Assembly: GCF_009711265.1 (NCBI RefSeq)
Contig: NZ_WMII01000001.1
Span: forward strand, 124,001 to 188,000
Source: Paracoccus shanxieyensis
Lineage (GTDB): Bacteria; Pseudomonadota; Alphaproteobacteria; Rhodobacterales; Rhodobacteraceae
DNA length: 64,000 nt
Reading direction: 5' to 3'
Shown here: in pieces, positions 1 to 8,260 of the stretch
Layout: every line of letters starts with the position of its first letter
How positions within the stretch are numbered: position 1 is the stretch's first letter
Program-made: the position numbers and the translations under genes
Notes under the pieces: model-generated
What the model saw: the letters and a program-made list of their open reading frames with translations, nothing else
Database searches by the model: none
What the model was told of the DNA's origin: nothing

Positions 1-931
1 CGGCGCGCAATTCGCCCGCCGCCATCGCCGCCTCGACCCGCATGCGGCTCTCGCGCGCCAAGCTCCCATGATGCAGGCCGATGGGCAGGTTCTCGTCATT
101 CGCCGCCCACAGCGCCTGAAAGAACAGCTCGGCCTGCGCGCGTGTGTTGATGAAGATGATCGTGGTGCGGGCGGCCTTCACGGCAGCCAGCACCTCGGGA
201 ATGGCATAATGCCCGCCCGCTCCGGCCCAAGGCGCGGGCTTTGCGGTCTGCAACATGGCGATGTCGGGATCGGGGCCGGGATCGGCCTCGACGATCTCGA
301 CCGCGGCGGCCCCCGCCATGAAGCCGGCCAGCGCCTGCGGATCCTCGACCGTGGCCGACAGACCCGTCACCTGCAGCCCCGCAGACAGCGCACGCAACCG
401 CGCCAGCCCCAGCATCAGCTGATCGCCGCGCTTGCTTTCGGCCAGCGCATGCAACTCATCCAGCACCACGCGGCGCAGACCGCCGAAAATCGCGGGCGCC
501 TCGGGATAGCTCAGCATCAAGGCCAGACTTTCCGGCGTCGTCAGCAAGATATCGGGCGGATCGACCCGCTGCCGCCGCCGCTGCGCGGATCCCGTATCGC
601 CCGTCCTGTCCTCGATGCGCAGATTCAGCCCCAGCCCCGCCACGGGCCGCGCCAGATTGCGGGCAATATCCGCCGTCAGCGCCTTCAGCGGCGAGACATA
701 CAGCGTATGCAGACCGCGCTTGCCGGTTTCCTTGTTTTCCAAATACCCATCGGCACCGGCAAATTGCGAAAGCTCGACCAGCGAAGGCAAAAAACCCGCC
801 AGTGTCTTGCCGCCCCCGGTCGGCGCGATCAGCAGGCTGTCGCCCGGTGCGTCCAGCAGCGCCAGCTGATGCGGATGCGGCTGCCAGCCCTGCTCTGCGA
901 ACCAGTCCTGAAACGCCTTGGGCAATCTCAC
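1..931 (-). CDS. Ligase-associated Lhr-type DEXH-box helicase, C-terminal part missing (window edge)
   Basis: About 310 N-terminal residues of a superfamily 2 helicase are visible; the rest lies beyond base 1. Reading from a GTG at 931, I see Walker A APTGGGKT (residues 36-43), motif Ia around YVSPLKAL (78-85), the DEXH box DELH (158-161) and motif III SAT (192-194). This order and the Lhr-like spacing fit the helicase of the ligase/exonuclease/helicase repair cluster, thought to translocate 3'-5' on single-stranded nucleic acid and unwind duplexes during repair. The GTG overlaps the ligase stop (GTGA), so translation is probably coupled. Between motifs I and Ia is a short insert, GYLENKET, encoded by a copy of a motif also found in intergenic positions of this window (725-748). 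The family is clear; the substrate is inferred. Confidence 0.88.
   Translation of the reverse strand, partial: MRLPKAFQDWFAEQGWQPHPHQLALLDAPGDSLLIAPTGGGKTLAGFLPSLVELSQFAGADGYLENKETGKRGLHTLYVSPLKALTADIARNLARPVAGLGLNLRIEDRTGDTGSAQRRRQRVDPPDILLTTPESLALMLSYPEAPAIFGGLRRVVLDELHALAESKRGDQLMLGLARLRALSAGLQVTGLSATVEDPQALAGFMAGAAAVEIVEADPGPDPDIAMLQTAKPAPWAGAGGHYAIPEVLAAVKAARTTIIFINTRAQAELFFQALWAANDENLPIGLHHGSLARESRMRVEAAMAAGELRA
725..748 (-). repeat. Copy of dispersed GTATTTG motif, inside helicase coding sequence
   Basis: On the minus strand this reads GGGTATTTGGAAAACAAGG and continues AAACC. It matches two intergenic copies at 58667-58691 and 63826-63848. Here it is in frame in the helicase gene and encodes GYLENKET between motifs I and Ia. 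The match is seen directly; its origin as a mobile or duplicated element is inference. Confidence 0.45.
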
Positions 932-2472
932 AGCATCGCCTCAAGCGTTTCCAGCCGGTCGGCCTCGGCCGCGGGCTTGTCCCAACGGATGCGGCTGATC
1001 CGGGGAAACCTCATCGCCACCCCCGATTTGTGGCGCGAGGATCGGTTCAGCCCCTCGAACGCCACCTCGACCACCAGCTTCGGAGCCAAGGCCCGCACCG
1101 GGCCATAGCGGTCCACCGTATTGGCGCGCACGAACTTGTCCAGCTCGCGCAGCTCGGCATCGGTAAAGCCGAAATAGGCCTTGCCGACCGGCACCAGCTC
1201 ATCCCCCGCCCACAGGCCGAAGGTGAAATCCGAATGAAACCCCGAACGTTTGCCATGGCCGCGCTGCGCATAGATCAGCACGGCATCCACCACCATCGGA
1301 TCGCGCTTCCACTTGAACCACGGCCCGCGCGGTCGGCCCGCGACATAGGCGCTGTCGCGGCGCTTGATCATCACCCCCTCGATCACCGCAGCCGGAGGAT
1401 CCGCACGCAGCGCCGCCAGATCGTCCCAGACCGCGAAATCCAGCACCGGCGACACGTCGATGCGCGCGCCGAATACCACCGCCTCAAGGACCGCCCGACG
1501 TTCGGCCAAGGGCAGCGCGCGCAGGTCGCGCCCCTCCCAGACCAGCAGATCGTAAAGCCGCAGCCCCGCCGGATGGCTGTCCAGCAGGCCCTTGCCGACG
1601 GTCTTGCGGTTCAGCCGCTTTTGCAGATCGCCAAAGGGCGCGACCTGCCCGCCGCGCCGCACGATCAATTCGCCATCCGCCGCGCCCTCGAAGGCCATGG
1701 CCTCGGTCACGTCGGGAAAGGCATGGGAAATATCCTCGCCCGTGCGGGAATACAGCCGCTTCACGCCGCCTTCGCTGACGGCCTGCACGCGGATGCCGTC
1801 CCATTTCCACTCGGCAAGGTAATCGGCGGGATTCAGCGCCTGCAATTCATCCAGATCGGTCGGCGTCGACAGCATCACCGGGCGGAACGGCGCCAAAGCC
1901 GCGCTTTCGGGACGCGCGCCGCCGCCGATCCAGTCGAACAAGGGCGCATAGGGCGGGACCAGCCCGTGCCAGATCTCTTCCAGATCGGCGACGGCGGGCT
2001 GGCCCATCCCGGCCAGCGCCATGCGGGCCATCCGCGCCGACAGACCCACGCGCAGATTGCCCGTCGCCAGCTTCAGGAAGGCCAGCCGCTCGGACGGGCC
2101 CAGCCGGTCCAGCATCGCGGCAATCGCGGCGGGCAGCGCGGCCTTGCCGGTGCCCTGCAGCAATTCCACCGCCTGCGACAGGGGCGGATCGTCCTGCGCC
2201 CCGTCCGGCCAGATCAGCGCGATGGTTTCGGCCAGATCGCCGACGAAATCATAGCTCAGCGCCAGCAACTGATCATCGATCCGCTCGGCCGCCAGCCCGC
2301 GCAGCAACGAGGGCGTGACGCGGCGCAGTTCCAGATCGCCGGTCAGGGCGGCCAGTGCCCAGCCCCGGTCCGGGTCGGGCGTGCGCTCCAGGTAATGCTG
2401 CAGGATCTGCAACTTGGCATTGCGCGCCGCGGTAAAGGCCAGACGCTCCAGCAGAAAGGCAAAGGCTTTCAT
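928..2472 (-). CDS. ATP-dependent DNA ligase (ligase-associated repair cluster)
   Basis: This 514-residue ATP-dependent ligase seals nicks through a ligase-AMP intermediate. The N-terminal about 200 residues form the helical DNA-binding domain. The nucleotidyltransferase motif I is KWDG, with K223 as the adenylated lysine (EWKWDGIR). The C-terminal OB-fold part follows and ends near residue 510. The length and layout fit the bacterial ligases encoded with an MBL-fold exonuclease and an Lhr helicase, distinct from NAD-dependent LigA. Its ATG overlaps the exonuclease stop by four bases and its own stop overlaps the helicase GTG, so the three genes form a tight operon. Its role in a DNA-damage response follows from the cluster; it was not shown here. 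Confidence 0.93.
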   Translation of the reverse strand: MKAFAFLLERLAFTAARNAKLQILQHYLERTPDPDRGWALAALTGDLELRRVTPSLLRGLAAERIDDQLLALSYDFVGDLAETIALIWPDGAQDDPPLSQAVELLQGTGKAALPAAIAAMLDRLGPSERLAFLKLATGNLRVGLSARMARMALAGMGQPAVADLEEIWHGLVPPYAPLFDWIGGGARPESAALAPFRPVMLSTPTDLDELQALNPADYLAEWKWDGIRVQAVSEGGVKRLYSRTGEDISHAFPDVTEAMAFEGAADGELIVRRGGQVAPFGDLQKRLNRKTVGKGLLDSHPAGLRLYDLLVWEGRDLRALPLAERRAVLEAVVFGARIDVSPVLDFAVWDDLAALRADPPAAVIEGVMIKRRDSAYVAGRPRGPWFKWKRDPMVVDAVLIYAQRGHGKRSGFHSDFTFGLWAGDELVPVGKAYFGFTDAELRELDKFVRANTVDRYGPVRALAPKLVVEVAFEGLNRSSRHKSGVAMRFPRISRIRWDKPAAEADRLETLEAML

Positions 2473-3461
2473 TCCTCGGCCTCGTCTTCATAGCCGACCA
2501 GCCGCAGCGGCCGCGCGGCCATGCCCTGCAACTCGCACCAGCGGATCACGCCGTCTTCGGTGCCATGCGTGACCCAGACCTCGGACGGGGACAGTTCGGC
2601 CAGCGTGCCGGTCAGCATCGGCCAGTCCACATGGTCGCTGACGATCAGCGGCAGTTCGACGCCCCGCTGCCGCGCCCGCGCCCGGACGGCCATCCACCCC
2701 GAGGCAAAGCCCACCACCGGATCGCGGAACCGCTGCACCCACAGGCTGGCGAATGCCGAGGGCGGCGCGATGACAAGCTGCGCGGGAACCTCATCCGCCG
2801 TTGCCGGGATCAGCGGGCCAAGATCCACCCCCTGCGCGACATAGTAATCGCACAGCGTCTTCAGCGCGCCGTGAATGGCAATCGGCGCGTCATAGCCCGC
2901 CTGCCGCATCAGGCTGATGACATGCTGGGCCTTGCCAAGCGCATAGGCGCCGATCAGATGCGGACGGTCGGGAAATTCGGCCATGCTGGCCATCAGCTTT
3001 GCCGCCTGCGTCGCCGGATCGGGAAAGCGAAAGACCGGCAGACCGAAGGTGGCCTCGGTCACGAAGACATCGCAGGGGATCGGCTGGAACGGCAGGCAGG
3101 TCGGGTTGGCCGCGCGGGTATAATCCCCCGACACCACGATCCGGCAATCGCCCGATGTCACCGCGATCTGGGCCGAGCCCAGCACATGCCCCGCCGGGTG
3201 AAAGCTGACCGTAACGCCGCCGATGCGCATTGTGCCCTGCGCCGCCTGTTCGGCCCCGGCATGATCCGCGCCCATGCGCAGGCGCATGATGTCCAGCGTC
3301 TGCTGCGTGGCCATGACCGCGCCATGGCCGAACCGGGCATGGTCGGAATGGCCATGCGTGATCAGCGCACGATCGACCGGGCGCACCGGATCGATGTGGA
3401 AACCACCTTCGGGGCAATACAGGCCCGCATCGGTCGGGAACAGGATCTGATCGGCGCGCAT
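2469..3461 (-). CDS. Ligase-associated MBL-fold DNA exonuclease
   Basis: This 330-residue protein has the metallo-beta-lactamase/beta-CASP fold signature HGHSDH at residues 36-41, the metal site of this nuclease family. Further metal-ligand candidates are H113 in PAGHVLG and the VSGDYT stretch. Proteins of this type are metal-dependent DNA nucleases encoded with an ATP-dependent ligase and an Lhr-type helicase. It is the first gene of that operon and overlaps the ligase start by four bases. No good Shine-Dalgarno precedes the ATG at 3461. A near-match to the alphaproteobacterial LexA box lies 14 bases upstream (3476-3490). The family call is firm; polarity and exact substrate cannot be read from sequence. 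Confidence 0.9.
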   Translation of the reverse strand: MRADQILFPTDAGLYCPEGGFHIDPVRPVDRALITHGHSDHARFGHGAVMATQQTLDIMRLRMGADHAGAEQAAQGTMRIGGVTVSFHPAGHVLGSAQIAVTSGDCRIVVSGDYTRAANPTCLPFQPIPCDVFVTEATFGLPVFRFPDPATQAAKLMASMAEFPDRPHLIGAYALGKAQHVISLMRQAGYDAPIAIHGALKTLCDYYVAQGVDLGPLIPATADEVPAQLVIAPPSAFASLWVQRFRDPVVGFASGWMAVRARARQRGVELPLIVSDHVDWPMLTGTLAELSPSEVWVTHGTEDGVIRWCELQGMAARPLRLVGYEDEAEE

Positions 3462-3475
3462 GGACCCAAGATGTA

Positions 3476-3490
3476 GAACATTTCGTGAAA
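3476..3490 (-). promoter_or_regulatory. Imperfect LexA (SOS) box upstream of the repair operon
   Basis: The plus strand shows GAAC-N7-GAAA; on the minus strand this is TTTC-N7-GTTC. It is one base from the alphaproteobacterial SOS box GTTC-N7-GTTC and lies 14 bases before the exonuclease start, in the 30-base gap after the Lrp gene. The position suits a repair operon, but one mismatch in an eight-base motif makes chance plausible. Confidence 0.35.
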
Positions 3491-3491
3491 A

Positions 3492-3965
3492 TCAACCGGG
3501 CGACAGCGGCCGGCCCTGAAATATCGTCTCCATCGAGAAAACGCCGGTCACGCGTTCCAGATCCATCCCGTCGATCAGCCGCTTGTACAGCGCGTCATAG
3601 CCCGACATGCCGGTGGTCACGGCCTTGGCCATGTAATCCCATTCGCCGCCGATGCGGTGGAACTCGGTGATCTGCGGCAGGGATTCCACGCGGGCGCGGA
3701 ACCGGCGCGCCCATGCGTCGTCATGGTGGCGGGTGCGGATCATGATGATGACCGTCAGCCCCAGCCCCAGCGCCTCAGGGTCGATGACGGCGCGGCTGCC
3801 GCGCAGCACGCCCGCCTCGGACAGCCTGTTCAGCCGCCGCCAGCAGGCGTTCTGCGACAGACCCACACGCTCGGCCAGATCGCGCTGCGACAGGCTGCCA
3901 TCGCGTTGCAGATGGGACAGGATCTGGTGGTCGATCTGGTCCAGCTCCAAGGGTTTGTCGTTCAT
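3492..3965 (-). CDS. Lrp/AsnC-family transcriptional regulator
   Basis: A 157-residue feast/famine regulator. Residues 8-60 form an AsnC-type winged helix (DQIDHQILSHLQRDG, then SQRDLAERVGLSQNACWRRLNRL). The rest is the RAM/AsnC ligand-binding domain that usually senses an amino acid and drives oligomerisation. It is divergent from a class V aminotransferase gene starting at 4055, with 89 bases between the two ATGs. That gap contains two inverted repeats (3974-4020) suitable as its operator. The usual pattern is that such a regulator controls its divergent neighbour and itself; here that is inference. No clear ribosome binding site precedes the ATG. Confidence 0.92.
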   Translation of the reverse strand: MNDKPLELDQIDHQILSHLQRDGSLSQRDLAERVGLSQNACWRRLNRLSEAGVLRGSRAVIDPEALGLGLTVIIMIRTRHHDDAWARRFRARVESLPQITEFHRIGGEWDYMAKAVTTGMSGYDALYKRLIDGMDLERVTGVFSMETIFQGRPLSPG

Positions 3966-3973
3966 ATGACCAC

Positions 3974-4020
3974 AATATCCGCGACATTCGCCAAATTTAG
4001 GTAAGATTTACCCGGATATT
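3974..4020. promoter_or_regulatory. Inverted repeats in the Lrp/aminotransferase divergent promoter
   Basis: The inner repeat is GGTAA-GAT-TTACC (4000-4012). An outer pair, AATATCC (3974-3980) and GGATATT (4014-4020), encloses it. The stretch is AT-rich compared with its surroundings. It is the likely operator/promoter region of the divergent pair, and Lrp-family sites are typically such degenerate palindromes. The repeats are seen; the binding protein is inferred. Confidence 0.5.
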
Positions 4021-4054
4021 GCGGGTCAGAATGTGTCGAAACAAGGAATATCGC

Positions 4055-5434
4055 ATGTTCGACAGCTATCTTTCCCGCCTTTCGCCGGAAATCCACGATC
4101 AAATGATCGGCAAAGACGCCGTGATCGACGGTCAGTTCGGGCCGCGCCGGATGATCTATGCGGATTACATCGCCTCGGGCCGGGCGCTGCGCCCGCTGGA
4201 GGAATGGGTGATGGAAAACGTGCTGCCGTGGTATGCCAACAGCCATACCGAGGCCAGCCATTGCGGCGCCACCATGACGCGGATGCGCCGCGCCGCGCGG
4301 GCGGCCATCGCGCAATGCACCGGCGCGGGGGCGGATCATGCGGTGGTCTTTACCGGCAGCGGGGCGACGGCGGGGATCAACCGGCTGGTGCATCTTTTCG
4401 GCGCGGCTCCGGGGACGACGGTGCTGATCGGGCCATATGAACACCATTCGAACATCCTGCCATGGCGCGAAAGCGGTGCGGATGTGATCGCGATCCCCGA
4501 GGCTGCGACCGGCGGGCCGGACCTTGCCGCGCTGAGCGACGCCCTGGCTGCGGCACCGGGGCCGGTCATCGCCAGCTTGTCTGCGGCATCCAATGTCACG
4601 GGCATCCTTGCCGACGTGGCGGGGCTGACCGCGCGGCTTAAGGCGGCGGGGGCCAAGGTCGTCTGGGATTACGCGGGCGGCGCGCCCTATCTGCCCATCG
4701 ACATGGGGCTGGGCATGGATGCGGTCGTCCTGTCGCCGCACAAGTTCATCGGCGGGCCGGGGGCCTCGGGGGTGATGATCCTGCGCCGCGATGCGGTGAT
4801 GGCACAGCGTCCCAGCCAGCCGGGCGGTGGCACGGTGCGCTTTGTTTCCCCGCACGGGCAGGATTATGCGGCCACGGTCGAAGCGCGCGAGGAAAGCGGC
4901 ACCCCCAATGTCGTGGGCGACATCCGCGCCGCGCTGGTGATGCTGACGAAGCGTGCCTTTGCGGACCAGATCGCCGTCCGCAATGCCGATTGGCTGCGGC
5001 TGGGGATGGCGCACCTGCGCGCGCAACCGGGCCTGCAATTGCTGGGCAATCTGGATGCCCCGCGCCTGCCGTTCTTCAGCTTTCGCATCCGCGACGGGCG
5101 CGGAGGTTTCATCCATCAGCAACTGGCCACGCGGATGCTGTCGGATCTGCATGGCGTGCAGGCGCGTGGCGGCTGCGCCTGTGCCGGGCCCTATGTGCAT
5201 CATCTGCTTGGGCTGAGTGACGCGGAATCGGACCGGCTGCGCGCCGCGATCCTTGCCGGTGAAGAAATCGAAAAGCCCGGCTTCGTGCGGCTGAACCTGT
5301 GCTGGGCCGCGCCGCAGGCCGAGATCCGGACGATCCTTGAGGCCGTCTGCGATCTGGCACGGCGCGCACCGGATTATCTGCCGCATTACCGCTGCGATCC
5401 GGCGACGGCGATTTTCAGCCCCCGGGCCGCGTGA
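4055..5434 (+). CDS. Class V PLP-dependent aminotransferase (cysteine desulfurase-like)
   Basis: A 459-residue fold-type I PLP enzyme. The PLP lysine is K230 in SPHKFIGG, preceded by the VVWDYAGGAPYLP block that holds the PLP aspartate, as in the SufS/NifS branch of class V aminotransferases. It is longer than SufS (about 410), and its real substrate is not evident. The start at 4055 is preferred over upstream codons because AAGGAA lies seven bases before it and the protein family begins near there. It is divergent from an Lrp-type regulator that probably controls it, which suggests an amino-acid substrate. The 3' end overlaps the convergent WYL regulator gene by 20 bases. Sulfur transfer from cysteine is possible but not supported by neighbours. 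Confidence 0.85.
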   Translation: MFDSYLSRLSPEIHDQMIGKDAVIDGQFGPRRMIYADYIASGRALRPLEEWVMENVLPWYANSHTEASHCGATMTRMRRAARAAIAQCTGAGADHAVVFTGSGATAGINRLVHLFGAAPGTTVLIGPYEHHSNILPWRESGADVIAIPEAATGGPDLAALSDALAAAPGPVIASLSAASNVTGILADVAGLTARLKAAGAKVVWDYAGGAPYLPIDMGLGMDAVVLSPHKFIGGPGASGVMILRRDAVMAQRPSQPGGGTVRFVSPHGQDYAATVEAREESGTPNVVGDIRAALVMLTKRAFADQIAVRNADWLRLGMAHLRAQPGLQLLGNLDAPRLPFFSFRIRDGRGGFIHQQLATRMLSDLHGVQARGGCACAGPYVHHLLGLSDAESDRLRAAILAGEEIEKPGFVRLNLCWAAPQAEIRTILEAVCDLARRAPDYLPHYRCDPATAIFSPRAA

Positions 5435-6110
5435 TGCAGCGGGCGGCGTAATCGCGCACCAGCGCCACGCGGCGGGGGCGAAAGCTTTCCGCGCCCGGCC
5501 GCAGGCTCTGGATGCGGGTGACGTGAAAGATGCGGTAATCCTGCCGCAACCGGCAATGCGCCAGCAGCATCACGTGGTCGTCGCCATAGGACAGGCCCAA
5601 GGGCCAGATCTCGCGCGTGGTGGCGCGGTCGTTCAGGTCCAGATAGTCGATGATAACGCTGCGTTCGTCCCACAGCGCCTCGCGCAGGATGGCCATGTCG
5701 ATCTGCAAGCTGCGCTGGGGCACCTGCGGGCGGAACAGCCGCATCGTCGCGTGCAGCGCGTGCCGGCCCTGACTTTCGGGCAAGGTGGCGACGATCCGGG
5801 CCAAGGCATCCTCGCCCGCGCGGGTCAGTGCCCCATCGCCCAACGAACGCAGCGCCGAAACCGCCAGCAGCAGCGCCTCGATTTCCAGCCGCGAGAAACT
5901 TTGCGGCGGCAGGGCCGGGTCTTCGGTCAGGGTATATCCCAGCCCCGCTTCGCCATCGATCAGCGCCCCTCCCGCGCGCAGGGTGGCGATGTCGCGGTAA
6001 AGCTGGCGGGGCGAGACGCCGGTTTCCTCGGCCAGCCGCGCCGCCGTCACCGGGCCGGGCAGGCGGCGCAGCGTGTCCATCAGCCGCATCAGCCGGTCAG
6101 ATCGCGCCAT
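5415..6110 (-). CDS. YafY-type HTH-WYL transcriptional regulator
   Basis: A 231-residue regulator. It has an N-terminal DeoR-like winged helix (about residues 1-60, with LMRLMDTLRRLPGPVTAARL then GVSPRQLYRDIATL) and a C-terminal WYL domain (about 135-220). WYL domains sense ligands, often nucleic-acid or nucleotide species. It is divergent from a GST-family gene at 6173 with 62 bases between starts, a common pairing in which the regulator acts on that neighbour. It ends inside the 3' end of the convergent aminotransferase gene. Ligand and target are unknown. Confidence 0.87.
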   Translation of the reverse strand: MARSDRLMRLMDTLRRLPGPVTAARLAEETGVSPRQLYRDIATLRAGGALIDGEAGLGYTLTEDPALPPQSFSRLEIEALLLAVSALRSLGDGALTRAGEDALARIVATLPESQGRHALHATMRLFRPQVPQRSLQIDMAILREALWDERSVIIDYLDLNDRATTREIWPLGLSYGDDHVMLLAHCRLRQDYRIFHVTRIQSLRPGAESFRPRRVALVRDYAARCITRPGG

Positions 6111-6172
6111 GCTGTCACCTTCTGTCAGCAGCTTCGGTGCAAGGTCCGGGTCACAAGCAAGGAGACCCGAAC

Positions 6173-6766
6173 ATGCTGACCCTTTATCATTCCCCGAAAA
6201 GCCGCTCGTCCAGCCTGATCGCGCTGCTTGACGAACTGGGCGCCACCGATCAGGTGCGGATCGAGCGGGTGGACATCATCCGTCAGGACGGCTCGGGCCG
6301 GATCGACCCGCGCAATCCCCATCCCGAGGGCAAGGTGCCCTATCTGGTCGATGGCGATGACTGGGTGCGCGAACGCGGCGCGATCATCCTGTATCTGACC
6401 GACCGTTTCCCCGAGGCCGGGCTTGGCCCCCTGCCTGGCGATCCCCGGCGCGGGCAATATCTCAGCTGGCTGTCATGGTATCAGGGCGTGCTCGAGCCGG
6501 TGGCGCTGCTGAATTATTGCAAGATCGAACATCCGGCGCTGCTGGACACGTTCCGCGATTACGACACCGCGATCCAGCGGCTGGACGAGGTGCTGACCAA
6601 GCAGGACTATCTGCTGGGCGACGCCTATTCGGCGGCGGATCTGCTGGTCGCCTCGCCCTTCATGTTCTTTCAGGACGGCATGCCGCGCACGCCCGCCGTG
6701 GACGCATGGGTCAGCCGGGTTCAGGACCGCCCGTCGATGCGCGCCGCTGCCGCGTCCGACGACTGA
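6173..6766 (+). CDS. Glutathione S-transferase family protein
   Basis: A 197-residue GST. The N-terminal thioredoxin-like domain begins MLTLYHSPKSRSSS, with the SPKS region at the usual glutathione-site turn. The cis-proline motif is GKVPYL (about 58-63), and ERGAIILYL matches the following E-S/R-x-I-I-x-YL block. The all-helical C-terminal domain contains the N-capping-box-like segment SAADLLVA. The start is supported by AAGGAG seven bases upstream. It is divergent from the WYL regulator and its 3' end overlaps the convergent transporter gene by 46 bases. Likely cytoplasmic detoxification or thiol chemistry; the substrate is unknown. Confidence 0.88.
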   Translation: MLTLYHSPKSRSSSLIALLDELGATDQVRIERVDIIRQDGSGRIDPRNPHPEGKVPYLVDGDDWVRERGAIILYLTDRFPEAGLGPLPGDPRRGQYLSWLSWYQGVLEPVALLNYCKIEHPALLDTFRDYDTAIQRLDEVLTKQDYLLGDAYSAADLLVASPFMFFQDGMPRTPAVDAWVSRVQDRPSMRAAAASDD

Positions 6767-7641
6767 GGCACAGCGGCGGGGATCCGGGCCAGTTGCACCA
6801 TCAGGATCCCTGCCGCCACGATCACCGCGCCGATCACATCCGACGCCCCGAAGCGTTCGCCCAACAGCGCGGCCGCGATGGCCACGCCAAAGATCGGCGA
6901 CAGGAAGTGAAAGGTGGCGGCCCGCACGGCGCCGACGCGGTTCACCAGCAGGAACCACAGCCATGTCGCGCCGATGCCGGGGGCCAGCACGGTATACAGG
7001 AATGACCAGACCAGCGCCCAGCTCCACTGGACGCTGCGCCCGGCTTCCATGATCGCCGCAAAGGGCAAAAGCGCCGCCGCTCCGACCGCCATTTGCAGAC
7101 CCACGATCATCATCATGTTGCGGCTGCCGCCCGCACCACGCGCGGCCAGCGTGGCAAAGGTCAGCGCGACGACGCCGATCAGGCACAGGATCAGACCCGG
7201 AACGTCCAGACCGTGCTGCAACCGCACGCCCATGATGATCGAGACGCCGATGACGCCCGCGATCAGCCCGGCCACGGCAATCGGCCGCAGCTTTTCGGAA
7301 TACAGCGCCCAGCCCATGAACGCGACGATCAGCGGCATCAGCGAGGCGATGATCGAGGCGGCCGAGGCCTCGACATGCTGCATGGCGATCCAGTTCAGCC
7401 CCAGATACAGCGCGTTCTGGCACAGGCCGAAGATGATGACGGTGCGCCATTCCGCGCGGCTGAGCCGAAAGCTTTGCCCCAAGGCGCGGGCCAGCAGCAC
7501 GGCAATGACCGCCGACAGCGCAAAGCGGATCACCAGCGCCGTCAGGGGCGGGGCCGCCAGCACGATGATGCGCGTGGTCGTGAAGGCCGAAGACCACATC
7601 AGCGCAAAACCGAAGCCCATCAGAATGGCCCTGAAATCCAT
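6721..7641 (-). CDS. DMT-superfamily (EamA) exporter
   Basis: A 306-residue inner-membrane protein with about ten hydrophobic segments arranged as two EamA repeats, as in drug/metabolite exporters of the RhaT/YdcZ type. The first repeat opens with MDFRAILMGFGFALMWSSAF and the second starts near residue 150. The start at 7641 is chosen over upstream codons because AAGGGG precedes it and the EamA repeat begins there. It probably exports an amino acid or small metabolite; the substrate cannot be read. The last 46 bases overlap the convergent GST gene, so its C-terminal tail (hydrophilic, Ala-rich) is encoded antisense to that gene. Confidence 0.87.
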   Translation of the reverse strand: MDFRAILMGFGFALMWSSAFTTTRIIVLAAPPLTALVIRFALSAVIAVLLARALGQSFRLSRAEWRTVIIFGLCQNALYLGLNWIAMQHVEASAASIIASLMPLIVAFMGWALYSEKLRPIAVAGLIAGVIGVSIIMGVRLQHGLDVPGLILCLIGVVALTFATLAARGAGGSRNMMMIVGLQMAVGAAALLPFAAIMEAGRSVQWSWALVWSFLYTVLAPGIGATWLWFLLVNRVGAVRAATFHFLSPIFGVAIAAALLGERFGASDVIGAVIVAAGILMVQLARIPAAVPQSSDAAAARIDGRS

Positions 7642-7751
7642 GCGCTGCCCCTTTTCACGTTTCTGTTGCCTTTGGGCTAACAGATGACCCGGCGCGCGCA
7701 AGTCCAAAGCCCTGCTCTCCGCGCCGCGCGTATCGCCAGTGTTGGACTTTG

Positions 7752-7788
7752 CAATAAAAAAGGGGCCGCGCAATCGCTGCGCGGCCCC
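7752..7788 (-). terminator. Rho-independent terminator of the HU gene
   Basis: A perfect 11-bp stem (GGGGCCGCGCA at 7762-7772, complement at 7778-7788) with a five-base loop lies 23 bases past the HU stop. On the minus strand it is followed by TTTTTTATT. This is a textbook intrinsic terminator. Confidence 0.9.
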
Positions 7789-7810
7789 GGATTCGGACGC
7801 GATCGAAAGA

Positions 7811-8110
7811 TCAGGCGTTCACGCTGTCTTTCAGCGCTTTCGCGATGGTGACCTTGACCACCTTGTCGGCGGGTTTCGTCATCATTTCCTGCGTCTGCGG
7901 ATTGCGGACCTGACGCTCGGGGCGTGCACGGCAAGCAACTTTGCCGATCCCCGGCAGCGTGACCGCGCCGCCATCGGCCACGGTTTTCGAGACAACTGCC
8001 GAAAGCGCGTCCAGCGCCGCAGCTGCGGTTTTCTTGTCGCTGCCCATTTCTTCGGCCAGCGTGGTCACCAGCTGGGTCTTGGTCATCGGTTTCGAAGCGG
8101 CCTGAGCCAT
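7811..8110 (-). CDS. HU-family nucleoid DNA-binding protein
   Basis: A 99-residue HU-type histone-like protein that bends and compacts DNA. The first half holds the helical dimerisation region (TKTQLVTTLAEEMGSDKKTA). The beta-arm includes ARPERQVRNPQT, with the conserved RNPQT arm tip that inserts a proline into the minor groove, and the end KVVKVTIAKALKDSVN is the closing helix. A strong AGGAG site seven bases before the ATG at 8110 fixes the start. It is a single-gene unit with its own terminator (7752-7788) and a leader containing an inverted repeat (8128-8143). The unusual part is the extended N-terminus (MAQAASKPM) before the HU fold. Confidence 0.93.
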   Translation of the reverse strand: MAQAASKPMTKTQLVTTLAEEMGSDKKTAAAALDALSAVVSKTVADGGAVTLPGIGKVACRARPERQVRNPQTQEMMTKPADKVVKVTIAKALKDSVNA

Positions 8111-8127
8111 GTTCTGTCTCCTCTTGT

Positions 8128-8143
8128 TTTCCCGTTCGGGAAA
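8128..8143. promoter_or_regulatory. Inverted repeat in the HU 5' leader
   Basis: TTTCCCG-TT-CGGGAAA, a 7-bp inverted repeat with a two-base spacer, lies 17 bases upstream of the HU start codon and just before its ribosome binding site. It could be an operator or a leader hairpin that influences translation. Only the symmetry is seen. Confidence 0.4.
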
Positions 8144-8260
8144 TTTTCGGACGCCACCTTGGCGGCACATATGCCGCTACACATGCTTTTTGCGCGCAAT
8201 TCAAGATGTTTCGATGGTTTTCCCCAGCAAATGCTGATTATTCGACCTTGATGGCGCGAT

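Noticed and set aside
802..2493. 563-codon plus-strand frame opposite the ligase gene
   Set aside because: Antisense shadow; Arg/His/Gln-rich translation without motifs.
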